Assembly (NCBI GenBank): GCA_903879825.1
Contig: CAIRND010000605.1
Coordinates: forward strand, 1 to 5,600
Reading direction: 5' to 3'
DNA from: an uncultured Geobacteraceae bacterium
GTDB taxonomy: Bacteria; Desulfobacterota; Desulfuromonadia; Geobacterales; Pseudopelobacteraceae
DNA: 5,600 nucleotides
Shown: positions 1 through 5,432 of the stretch, piece after piece
Position numbering within the stretch: the stretch's first letter is position 1
Layout: every line of letters begins with the position of its first letter
Position numbers and translations under genes: made by a program
Notes under the pieces: generated by a model
Seen by the model: the letters and a program-made list of their open reading frames with translations, nothing else
Told to the model about the DNA's origin: nothing
Databases searched by the model: none

Positions 1-2
1 AC

Positions 3-44
3 TCGGCGAGCGGGTGCATGATTGGGAGAAATGCGACATCATGA
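3..44 (+). CDS. 3' end of an upstream gene, probably the partner subunit of the flavoprotein
   Basis: Only the last 13 codons would be present. The third frame is open from the window edge to a TGA at 42-44, which overlaps the ATG at 41-43 as ATGA, the usual sign of translational coupling in an operon. In NfnAB/SudAB-type enzymes the gene before the large subunit encodes the ferredoxin-NADP reductase-like small subunit, so that is the expected identity. The 13 residues visible cannot prove it. The second frame is also open to the window edge, so the assignment to frame three rests on the overlap alone. Confidence 0.35.
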   Translation, partial: SASGCMIGRNATS

Positions 45-1465
45 ATACGAATCTGACGATAAAAGAGAGGATGGTTCTGGAACGGGTTGTCATGCCGGAG
101 CTGCCTGCTGACATCAGGTGCCATAACTTTGATGAAGTGAACCGAGGACTCAGTGACGATCAGGCGCTTGCTGAAGCACACCGCTGCCTGCAGTGCCGGG
201 ACAGAGTTTGCGTCACCGGGTGCCCGGTCGGTGTTTCTATCCCTGAATTTATCAATGCGCTGGCCTTGGGAGACCTTCCCGGCTCCGCGCAGATTTTGAA
301 GCGTGACAACGCTCTCCCGGCGGTTTGCGGCAGAGTATGTCCGCAGGAGACACAGTGCGAGATGCACTGTGTTCGCGGCATCAAAGGGAAGCCGGTTGCG
401 ATCGGCTACCTGGAGCGTTACGTTGCCGATTGGGCGATAAGTCACCCGGATAAACTGCCGCATGAACAGAATCCTGTAGCAACCGGTAGATCCGTTGTTG
501 TGGTCGGCAGCGGCCCGGCCGGTCTTGCTGCTGCGGGTGAACTGGCACGGCTTGGACATACGGTCACCATTTTCGAGGCGCTGCATGATTCCGGAGGGGT
601 GCTGCGTTTCGGCATTCCTGAATTCCGCCTTCCCAAGGAGATCATCGACCGGGAAGTGGCCCAGCTGATTGAGCAGGTGGTCGTCCTGGAATGTAACGTT
701 ATTATCGGTAAAACGCTCACCATCACGGAACTGCGTGATCAGTTCGATGCTGTGTTCATCGCCAACGGTGCAGGCCTGCCGATCATGCTTAATATACCGG
801 GTGAAAACTTGAAAGGGGTCTATTCTGCCAATGAATTTCTCACTCGCGTCAACCTCATGGGGGCGGGGCGCAGTGTAGAAAGTCCGACTCCGATTATTAT
901 CCGCCCTGAAATGGCTGTCATCGGTGGAGGTAATACTGCCATGGATTGTGCCAGGACAGCCAGAAGACTTGGGGCCGAACGTGTCATGATTGTGTATCGG
1001 CGCAGCGAAGCGGAGATGCCCGCCAGGGCTGAAGAAATCAAGCATGCAAGAGAAGAAGGAATTGATTTTATCATGTTGACCGCACCGACGGCGATTGTTG
1101 GCGATGACGCCGGTTGGGCTTCAGCGCTGCGCTGTCAGAAAATGGAGTTAGGTGCGCCGGATGACTCAGGTCGCCGCCGTCCGGTGGCGATTGCCGGTTC
1201 TGACTACGAGTTGCCGGCCGGAGTTGTCATAGATGCCGTGGGTACCGGTGCCAATCCGTTGCTGACGGCGTCAGCACCAGATCTCACCCTCAATGCGTCG
1301 GGCAATATCATGATCAGTACCGCAGGAGAGACAAGTCTGTCGGGGGTTTTTTCCGGCGGAGACATCGTGCGGGGCGGCGCAACCGTTATTCTTGCCATGG
1401 GGGATGGCAAACGCGCAGCCACCGCGATCAATGATTATCTGAAACGGAAATGGCCGGATACATGA
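41..1465 (+). CDS. gltA: NAD(P)H-dependent iron-sulfur flavoprotein, GltD/SudA/NfnL family (annotated as NADPH-dependent glutamate synthase)
   Basis: A 474-residue cytoplasmic oxidoreductase. The N-terminal third carries two cysteine clusters for [4Fe-4S] centres (C49, C52, C57, C61 and C96, C100, C106, C110). A dinucleotide-binding GSGPAG loop at about 156-161 binds FAD. A second GGGNTAMD loop at 295-302, followed by YRRSEAEMPAR at 319-329, binds NAD(P)H. The closing SGGD at 438-441 is the usual FAD contact. Length and domain order match the stand-alone family variously called glutamate synthase small subunit, sulfide dehydrogenase alpha (SudA) or NfnL. The probable two-gene operon favours an NfnAB/SudAB-type electron-transfer role over glutamate synthesis, because no large glutamate synthase subunit is visible. 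The ATG at 41 is chosen because it overlaps the upstream stop (ATGA) and has GGGAG about 12 nt upstream. A GTG at 14 would add nine residues. The gene looks intact. The family is certain; the physiological reaction is not. Confidence 0.93.
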   Translation: MNTNLTIKERMVLERVVMPELPADIRCHNFDEVNRGLSDDQALAEAHRCLQCRDRVCVTGCPVGVSIPEFINALALGDLPGSAQILKRDNALPAVCGRVCPQETQCEMHCVRGIKGKPVAIGYLERYVADWAISHPDKLPHEQNPVATGRSVVVVGSGPAGLAAAGELARLGHTVTIFEALHDSGGVLRFGIPEFRLPKEIIDREVAQLIEQVVVLECNVIIGKTLTITELRDQFDAVFIANGAGLPIMLNIPGENLKGVYSANEFLTRVNLMGAGRSVESPTPIIIRPEMAVIGGGNTAMDCARTARRLGAERVMIVYRRSEAEMPARAEEIKHAREEGIDFIMLTAPTAIVGDDAGWASALRCQKMELGAPDDSGRRRPVAIAGSDYELPAGVVIDAVGTGANPLLTASAPDLTLNASGNIMISTAGETSLSGVFSGGDIVRGGATVILAMGDGKRAATAINDYLKRKWPDT

Positions 1466-1629
1466 TCAGGAAAATACTTGCGCATGGTCAGGGTTCTGCC
1501 GTTGCCGTCTCAGACATAGTGGAGGGTGAATATGCATGTGGCGAGGAGTGCTGTTCAGAACTTTGGAAAACGGATACGGCTGATCATAAGCGAACCGGAA
1601 ACTGCAAAAAGCAGCACTATCGGATGTAG
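1462..1629 (+). CDS. 55-codon open frame of unknown function, probably a truncated gene head
   Basis: The ATG at 1462-1464 overlaps the TGA of the preceding flavoprotein gene as ATGA, so translation is probably coupled and the start is plausible. The first 38 or so residues look like real protein (MIRKILAHGQGSAVAVSDIV, then an acidic, cysteine-rich CGEECC stretch). From about residue 39 the composition turns basic and unstructured. In DNA terms the change falls where the frame enters sequence antisense to the 3' end of pssA (from 1555). I do not recognise the family. The cysteine cluster might bind metal. The likeliest reading is that the 5' end of a third operon gene survives and the rest was lost at a rearrangement junction. 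A chance open frame is the alternative. Confidence 0.35.
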   Translation: MIRKILAHGQGSAVAVSDIVEGEYACGEECCSELWKTDTADHKRTGNCKKQHYRM

Positions 1630-2208
1630 CGTGAATCCTGCAATGTCAACGGTACCGAACCAGAGCGACTCATGTAACGCGTCCTGTGAGGCTGCCCAGA
1701 ACATTGCCAACACCAGCAGTAGCGATGTCGGTATTGGAGTACCCTCGAAATAGCGAACTTTTCCGTCCTTCTCAGACATCTCTTCCGCGGTAACGTTATA
1801 GCGGGCCAGTCGTGAAACTCCGCAGGCAACAAAATACGTCAGTACAATACGGTCGTATAAACCCTGCATGCCGCACCCGTAAGCGATAACTGCCGGAGCA
1901 ACGCCAAAGGAGATTATATCGGCAAGTGAGTCGAGTTCACGACCAAGGACAGAGCTTTTTTGCCGCCATCTGGCAATCCGTCCGTCAAGGACATCGAATG
2001 CCAGCGCGGCTGCAACCATCCCGCACGCAAAGTAGACATGTCTGACGTCCTTTGTCTGCAGGTATGTCAGAATAGAAAATAACGCACCCGTCCCGCATAC
2101 TGCATTTGCAAGTGTGAACCAGTCAGCGAGATGAAATTCGCGGATCATGGCGAATGGCTTGCGCTGTTCTTTGTCTGGTGGAGGCCCATTTCCCGGAGTC
2201 TGCTTCAA
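1555..2208 (-). CDS. pssA: CDP-diacylglycerol--serine O-phosphatidyltransferase (CDP-alcohol phosphatidyltransferase family)
   Basis: Integral membrane enzyme that transfers a phosphatidyl group from CDP-diacylglycerol to serine, making phosphatidylserine, the precursor of phosphatidylethanolamine. With a TTG start it has 217 residues. The family signature D-G-x2-A-R-x8-G-x3-D-x3-D is complete (D75, G76, A79, R80, G89, D93, D97). RLARYN at 133-138 and FEGTPIPTS at 154-162 are typical of bacterial PssA. Hydrophobic segments lie near 28-50, 57-74, 98-113, 121-133, 161-173 and 195-209. TTG at 2208 is preferred: AAGGAG lies 8 nt upstream, and TTGA overlaps the stop of the small upstream gene. A GTG at 2217 overlaps the AAGGAG itself and cannot use it. 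An ATG at 2148 lacks such a site. The C-terminus stops at RIRFPKF, where many relatives continue with a further helix, so it may be shortened. Enzyme family is secure; serine as substrate is inferred from the motifs. Confidence 0.9.
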   Translation of the reverse strand: MKQTPGNGPPPDKEQRKPFAMIREFHLADWFTLANAVCGTGALFSILTYLQTKDVRHVYFACGMVAAALAFDVLDGRIARWRQKSSVLGRELDSLADIISFGVAPAVIAYGCGMQGLYDRIVLTYFVACGVSRLARYNVTAEEMSEKDGKVRYFEGTPIPTSLLLVLAMFWAASQDALHESLWFGTVDIAGFTLHPIVLLFAVSGSLMISRIRFPKF

Positions 2209-2375
2209 TGGGAACACTCCTTAGTGGACGGCGTTTCAACCCAGTACCCCCGACGATTGACCCGATTGCGAATGGCCCAGTGCCGGTCATCAAAGTATAA
2301 TTCCTCGACCTTTCCGATCTCTCCGTCATAGCCGTCCAATGCGTAACCTTTAAGCGTTTTTGTTTTGTATAGCAT
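2205..2375 (-). CDS. PRC-barrel-like small protein, probably C-terminally truncated
   Basis: 56 residues starting at ATG 2375. The first 36 residues (KTLKGYALDGYDGEIGKVEE, then YFDD and HWAIR) have the pattern of the N-terminal half of stand-alone PRC-barrel domain proteins. After HWAIR such proteins normally continue with a hydrophobic strand and a W-L-x-G-R-x-V-L-I-S-P-like segment. Here the sequence turns into basic NRVNRRGYW and soon stops, so the barrel is incomplete. Translation signals are good: AAAGGAG lies 7 nt before the ATG, and the TGA at 2205-2207 overlaps the TTG start of pssA as TTGA. The frame may now serve mainly as a translated leader for pssA, or it may be a relic that happened to become fused to it. 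PRC-barrel proteins are known in RNA processing and photosynthetic reaction centres; no specific role can be assigned here. Confidence 0.6.
   Translation of the reverse strand: MLYKTKTLKGYALDGYDGEIGKVEELYFDDRHWAIRNRVNRRGYWVETPSTKECSH
2217..2222 (-). promoter_or_regulatory. Ribosome binding site deciding the pssA start
   Basis: AAGGAG on the - strand, inside the last codons of the PRC-like gene. It lies 8 nt before the TTG at 2208 and overlaps the competing GTG at 2217. The spacing supports TTG as the start and fits translational coupling between the two genes. Confidence 0.6.
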
Positions 2376-2382
2376 GGTGCCG

Positions 2383-2389
2383 CTCCTTT
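2383..2389 (-). promoter_or_regulatory. Ribosome binding site of the PRC-barrel-like gene
   Basis: AAAGGAG on the - strand, 7 nt before the ATG at 2375. It is a near-perfect Shine-Dalgarno match and is the main reason for accepting the 56-codon frame as translated. Confidence 0.7.
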
Positions 2390-2447
2390 GGGTTTTATGT
2401 GGGTGTTCTGCCTATCTGGATAATCTCGTTGTAGTGATCCGCTTGTT

Positions 2448-2483
2448 AAAAAAACCGGGGGTGGAGGAGTAGCACCCCCGGTT
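2448..2483 (-). terminator. Intrinsic terminator, - strand
   Basis: A perfect 11-bp stem (2453-2463 with 2473-2483, AACCGGGGGTG against CACCCCCGGTT) closes a 9-nt loop. Read on the - strand, the hairpin is followed directly by a run of seven T (2448-2454, two of them in the stem). On the + strand no T run follows. It would stop transcripts coming from the right before they reach the PRC/pssA pair. The nearest - strand gene to the right ends 500 bp away (2980), so its original partner gene may have been lost. Confidence 0.85.
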
Positions 2484-2599
2484 GATTGGATGACTCAAAA
2501 CATATCAAGGAACGTGCCAGTAAAAAAAAGTGATGTTACTATGTGTAACTTTCCGAATATGCTCGATAAAACTTTATGCATATTTGTTAAATAACTGGA

Positions 2600-2955
2600 G
2601 TACCATCATCGCTGCCCATCATATTCGACAGTAATGATATTCGTGACGGATTGCGGCGACCGGTTTTTCAACACTATTTAAGCTGCATCTCTCGCCAGCG
2701 CGTTATTCTAACGATATTGACCTGATGCAGATGAAACCGTGGCCCATCGGTCCGGTTATGGATGCAGTTCAGGAAAAGCTGAAACCCTGACTGGGTGTTC
2801 CCAAGCGGAAACAGTCTAAGGGGAGGGTAACGCAAATGTGGCGGGTGGAATCAGAAGAGGGGCTACCGCTTCGGTTGAAAGTAGAGATCAACTCCCGAGA
2901 ACACTTTACGGTACTGGGGTGTCAGCCATTCAAAGCGATTAACTCAATGAGTTGG
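2600..2955 (+). pseudogene. Remnant of an AbiEii/AbiGii-type nucleotidyltransferase toxin gene
   Basis: The translation recalls the AbiEii/AbiGii toxin family (DUF1814-like nucleotidyltransferases) in a continuous but broken path. One frame gives SLPIIFDSNDIRD, ending near 2647. One base appears to be missing at about 2648, and the next frame continues with RIAATGFSTLFKLHLSPAR and then YSNDIDL, the metal-binding D-x-D motif (2713-2721), followed by MKPWPIGPVMDAVQEKLKP. A TGA at 2788-2790 then stands where relatives commonly have Trp (P-W-L-G). The same frame goes on through RKQSKGRV and LPLRLKVEINSREHFTVLG to about 2955, where resemblance ends next to the 3' end of the hipA-like gene. Only about 115 of the usual 300 or so residues remain. 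The glycine loop before the D-x-D is also altered (GFSTL instead of GGTAL). No AbiEi antitoxin gene is visible upstream. Family placement is from memory of the motifs. Confidence 0.75.
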
Positions 2956-2979
2956 ACTCTACTTTTCATCATCAAAGTT

Positions 2980-4326
2980 TTATCCGTGTGGTCCAATGAT
3001 TCGGGGTCCATTGGCCATCTTCTGCAGGATGTCATGGTTTTCGGCGCACAAGTTCCGGAACGGCTCAGATATGCGCACATCTTTTCCCGACGCTGCCCAA
3101 AACCTTTTGGCGTTTTCATACACGTCACCCAATTCAAAAGTTACTGGGGGGTGATATGTCCCCGCAGATAGCTCTTCGCCGTCTCTTGGTCTGTAGTACA
3201 TCGGCAGCATGTCATAAACCGGAGAAAGTTTGAATTTGGTTCGTTCCTGGTTCATCGGAATCAACGAGATGTTGCCATGGTGCCGGTCTGTATTTGCAAT
3301 CAAGCTGCCGAATAAATCCAGCTTGGTGAGATTTGTTGCCTCGTCTGCTGACACTGTTTTTGTGGAAAGAAGTTTCTTAGCTGCTGCCGTCCAATTACTT
3401 CCCATTCCGATAAACTCTGCGTCTACAACAGTCAAAGAGTTCACTGGGGTTCGTCCAAACATACCAACGCGGTCAAAGCGCTCCACTTCCAGAAAGGTCC
3501 TGTTGCCAACTTGATGGATTAAAGACGCCACTGTTGAGATCCCCATATCTCCAGCTATTTTAAGCGCAATATCTTCGCATACCAGCAAATCTGACCACCG
3601 TTGTCCGGAAGGCGTAGACAGCAGTGGTGAAAACTTAACCAGTACCCTTCTGGGGAAACCTTCCCGCTCTGTCAAAACGGTAAACTTCGGCTGTTCACCA
3701 CCAGCAGATGAACCTGCAGGGTCACCTGCAATCGCTTCTTCTGCAAGTTTTGGGTAATCAACTGCGCTATAAAATACGGGCTGAAGCCGGGAAACAGCCA
3801 TATACCTCGAAAGTGATTCTTCACCAACGATTACATCTCCGACGGTATCCTCACCTCGTCTGGTCAAAGCGACGAGAACATCATCCTCTTTCCAGCTGTT
3901 AAGACGTTCGGAAAGCCCAAGCTCTGGTCCGAACCGCAGGGCAAAGGCGCGGCCAACAAAACCGTCCGGTTTCAGGTCATAGATGAACCAAGGGATTGAA
4001 GAATAATAACGTGAAGGCCACACTTCTCCTGCCCACCAATAGCCACCATACAATGACCATAGCGTACCGGCGAAATGTACGTTGCCATTTTCATCTATGC
4101 GATACACAGGCAATTGATGGCCGATTCCAGGAAGATCGCGGGGACGAGCATAGGTGCTTGCCCTCGCTTGACCAAAAGAGATGATTTTAGCCCCGACAAG
4201 TTTTGTCAATCGTGAAAGAGTCGCCGGGCTTATACCGCCGAGAAGCTGCCTCAGGTTTCTTGCCGGTAATGGCCTGTCATAAATGACGGCGAGAAGTTTG
4301 TGTGCCATTAGGGAGCTTATAGTCAT
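2980..4326 (-). CDS. HipA-family serine/threonine kinase, YjjJ/HipH type
   Basis: 448 residues, apparently intact. Residues 8-65 form a predicted winged helix (LPARNLRQLLGGISPATLSR), which places it with E. coli YjjJ/HipH, where toxin and DNA-binding parts share one chain. The C-terminal half has the HipA kinase core: a nucleotide-binding loop GGEQPKF (Lys about 214), the catalytic NTDRHHGN segment (Asp 347, Asn 352) and the metal-binding SPVYDMLP (Asp 372), matching Asp309 and Asp332 of E. coli HipA. HipA kinases phosphorylate cellular proteins (glutamyl-tRNA synthetase for classical HipA) and slow growth. YjjJ/HipH has been reported as a protein kinase; its target here is unknown. No hipB gene lies next to it. 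ATG 4326 is preferred to GTG 4335 because ACGAG lies 10 nt upstream. The gene is convergent with the AbiEii relic, only about 25 bp away. Confidence 0.9.
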   Translation of the reverse strand: MTISSLMAHKLLAVIYDRPLPARNLRQLLGGISPATLSRLTKLVGAKIISFGQARASTYARPRDLPGIGHQLPVYRIDENGNVHFAGTLWSLYGGYWWAGEVWPSRYYSSIPWFIYDLKPDGFVGRAFALRFGPELGLSERLNSWKEDDVLVALTRRGEDTVGDVIVGEESLSRYMAVSRLQPVFYSAVDYPKLAEEAIAGDPAGSSAGGEQPKFTVLTEREGFPRRVLVKFSPLLSTPSGQRWSDLLVCEDIALKIAGDMGISTVASLIHQVGNRTFLEVERFDRVGMFGRTPVNSLTVVDAEFIGMGSNWTAAAKKLLSTKTVSADEATNLTKLDLFGSLIANTDRHHGNISLIPMNQERTKFKLSPVYDMLPMYYRPRDGEELSAGTYHPPVTFELGDVYENAKRFWAASGKDVRISEPFRNLCAENHDILQKMANGPRIIGPHG

Positions 4327-4367
4327 TATTGCCACACTCGTATGAAACGATACTGAAATGATTTAAT

Positions 4368-4398
4368 ATAAGTTATTTCCATAATAATAAATAAGTTA
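4368..4398. repeat. Two direct copies of ATAAGTTA flanking the hipA-like -10 box
   Basis: ATAAGTTA occurs at 4368-4375 and 4391-4398, with starts 23 bp apart, one on each side of the proposed -10 hexamer. The placement fits an operator bound by a protein, perhaps the winged helix of the kinase itself, but the repeat is short and the region AT-rich. Confidence 0.3.
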
Positions 4399-4409
4399 CC
4401 TAATATCAA
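4381..4409 (-). promoter_or_regulatory. Probable sigma70 promoter of the hipA-like gene
   Basis: On the - strand TTGATA (4404-4409) is separated by exactly 17 bp from TATTAT (4381-4386), each one base off consensus. Transcription would start near 4374, leaving a leader of about 48 nt before ATG 4326. The surroundings are AT-rich, so chance matches are likelier than elsewhere, but position and spacing are right. Confidence 0.55.
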
Positions 4410-4564
4410 GCGGTGATTTTATGGATAATACTTTATAGATATAATCGAACTAAATATTCAATTAAACTTGTGAAAAACTGGAGTTGAATTCCCGCTATTG
4501 GCGCTGATGATGCCGAATTGATGTTGAATTAGATAGCTCCTTGCTGTGAATTCCTTCCGGGTAA
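4410..4564. other. Intergenic stretch without recognisable gene
   Basis: AT-rich on the left, near 50% GC on the right. Short frames in both directions are stopped repeatedly and none resembles a known protein. With 4336-4409 it forms the gap between the hipA-like gene and the PAS relic. A divergent promoter for the right-hand genes may once have been here, but I see no convincing one. Confidence 0.4.
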
Positions 4565-4825
4565 GGGGAGGGTGTAAACAGAAACAGCGACATTACGCTG
4601 GAGGTACAGTCCCGGGAGATCCGGCTCATCAACAATTCACTGGAACAACAGGTAGAGGAGCGCACGACAGAGTTACAGGAAGAGCGTCAGCTCCTGGCAG
4701 GCGTCATTGAAGCAAATGATGCATAAACGTGGGATTGGAATATTCTTACCGGAAAAACCGTTGTTAACAAACGGGCGGCTGAAATACTCGGCTACACAGT
4801 GGAGGAGATATCGCCGTCTACATGA
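4565..4825 (+). pseudogene. Remnant of a PAS-domain sensor protein (histidine kinase or similar)
   Basis: One frame, opened by a stop at 4562, reads a coiled-coil linker (REIRLINNSLEQQVEERTTE, then LQEERQLLAGVIEA) of the kind that precedes PAS domains in sensor kinases. It runs into a PAS start of the common form GTNAGTWDWNxxTG. Here a TAA at 4724-4726 replaces the Gly codon, after which the frame resumes with TWDWNILTGKTVVNKRAAEI and LGYTVEEISPST before a TGA at 4823-4825. No start codon with a ribosome binding site is seen. The remainder of the PAS fold and any kinase domain are missing. The gene is therefore decayed: 5' part absent, one nonsense codon, 3' part deleted. Its original output domain is unknown. 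Confidence 0.75.
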
Positions 4826-4869
4826 ATCGTTATGTTGCTGGAAACCAGTTTGCATGTTTTTATAAGCGC

Positions 4870-5082
4870 CTTAAGATACGGGGTATTGAAAAGACGCATA
4901 ACGGTGCCGGTGATGTGCGCACCAAAGTTTTCGTTATTACCTCCAGTGATTCAATTTGGGACAGGTCTGATCTTGTTCTGGATAACTTATGTGATGAATA
5001 TATCGTTAAACCTTTTTGCAGGGGCGCTCTTCTCACTGATTTGCACAAAAATATTCTGGTTGATCACCCGCGACACCCTTGA
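4870..5082 (+). pseudogene. Remnant of a response-regulator receiver (REC) domain, C-terminal half
   Basis: The frame ending at TGA 5080-5082 reads IRGIEKTHNGAGDVRTKVFV, then ITSSDS and, further on, CDEYIVKPF. This is the second half of a receiver domain, including the conserved Thr/Ser at the end of strand 4 (VITSS) and the invariant Lys before Pro (VKP). The phosphate-accepting Asp and the acidic pocket of the first half are missing. The frame could be opened from an ATG at 4822, but the first 16 or so residues do not look like receiver sequence and no ribosome binding site is seen. CDEYIVKPF is common in receivers fused to hybrid kinases. Lying right after the PAS relic in the same orientation, it may be the other end of one hybrid kinase gene whose middle was deleted. 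Confidence 0.65.
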
Positions 5083-5146
5083 TCATAACCACTTCCGCTG
5101 ATTCGATTTATTCCACAGTATAATAAACCTAAAAACGGCTATTGGA

Positions 5147-5274
5147 TCCACGAAAGGCACGAAAACACACGAAAATTTAAAGCATTACAGAAATAAACGT
5201 ATTCACCAAACAGTTTATGCCAAATTATTGCGTATTCTGCTGATTTTGTTAGTGTATTTCGTGCCTTTCGTGGA
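5147..5274. repeat. Inverted repeat pair of the CACGAAA/TTTCGTG type
   Basis: TCCACGAAAGGCACGAAA at 5147-5164 is the exact reverse complement of 5257-5274 (18 of 18), enclosing about 92 bp of AT-rich sequence without a gene. The left arm holds further CACGAAA units in tandem (5149, 5158 and 5168). No target-site duplication is seen outside the arms (ATTGGA against CAACTG). Similar CACGAA-rich intergenic repeats are scattered in many environmental bacterial genomes; their function is unknown to me. It could form a long hairpin in RNA or be a small non-autonomous element. Confidence 0.7.
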
Positions 5275-5318
5275 CAACTGCTTTTTCCAAAATAAAAAAA
5301 CATTTCTGTAGTGTTTAC

Positions 5319-5348
5319 CTGACAGACACCCCCCCTTTTTTTGATTAT
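5319..5348 (+). promoter_or_regulatory. Possible promoter of the Hpt gene with a C7-T7 spacer
   Basis: CTGACA (5319-5324) resembles a -35 box and GATTAT (5343-5348) a weak -10 box, 18 bp apart. The spacer contains seven C (5329-5335) followed by seven T (5336-5342). The Hpt start codon is about 85 nt downstream. Neither hexamer is strong, so the call is tentative. Confidence 0.25.
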
Positions 5349-5432
5349 AAATATCTCCACACAGTAAAGTTACGAGTTTCGTGCAGTTTTGCGGTCGCCT
5401 GAGTAACGATTGAAAACAAAGGAAGAAAAAAT

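Noticed and set aside
2390..2450. Promoter for the PRC/pssA pair (TTAACA and GATTAT, 18 bp apart, - strand)
   Set aside because: The -10 match is weak and the -35 lies within the T run of the terminator. A promoter is expected in this gap but I cannot place it with confidence.
2490..2596. Short + strand frame beginning with ATG at 2490 as the 5' end of the AbiEii-like gene
   Set aside because: Its stop comes before the first recognisable AbiEii-like residues, there is no ribosome binding site, and the residues match nothing I know.
2941..2953. AACTCA-A-TGAGTT palindrome as terminator of the hipA-like gene
   Set aside because: The stem is six AT-rich pairs with a one-base loop, which cannot fold as an RNA hairpin, and no T run follows it.
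2836..3171. Open frame of 111 codons on the + strand as an independent gene
   Set aside because: Its first 40 residues continue the AbiEii-like relic after the TGA at 2788. The rest is antisense to the hipA-like gene and has no protein-like character.
4832..5101. 89-codon + strand frame with hydrophobic residues, possible small membrane protein
   Set aside because: It overlaps the frame that carries clear receiver-domain residues, lacks a ribosome binding site, and its hydrophobicity is a frame-shift artefact of receiver strands.
5147..5274. Start of a CRISPR array from the repeated CACGAAA units
   Set aside because: The units are 7 bp, nearly contiguous, and there are no regular spacers.
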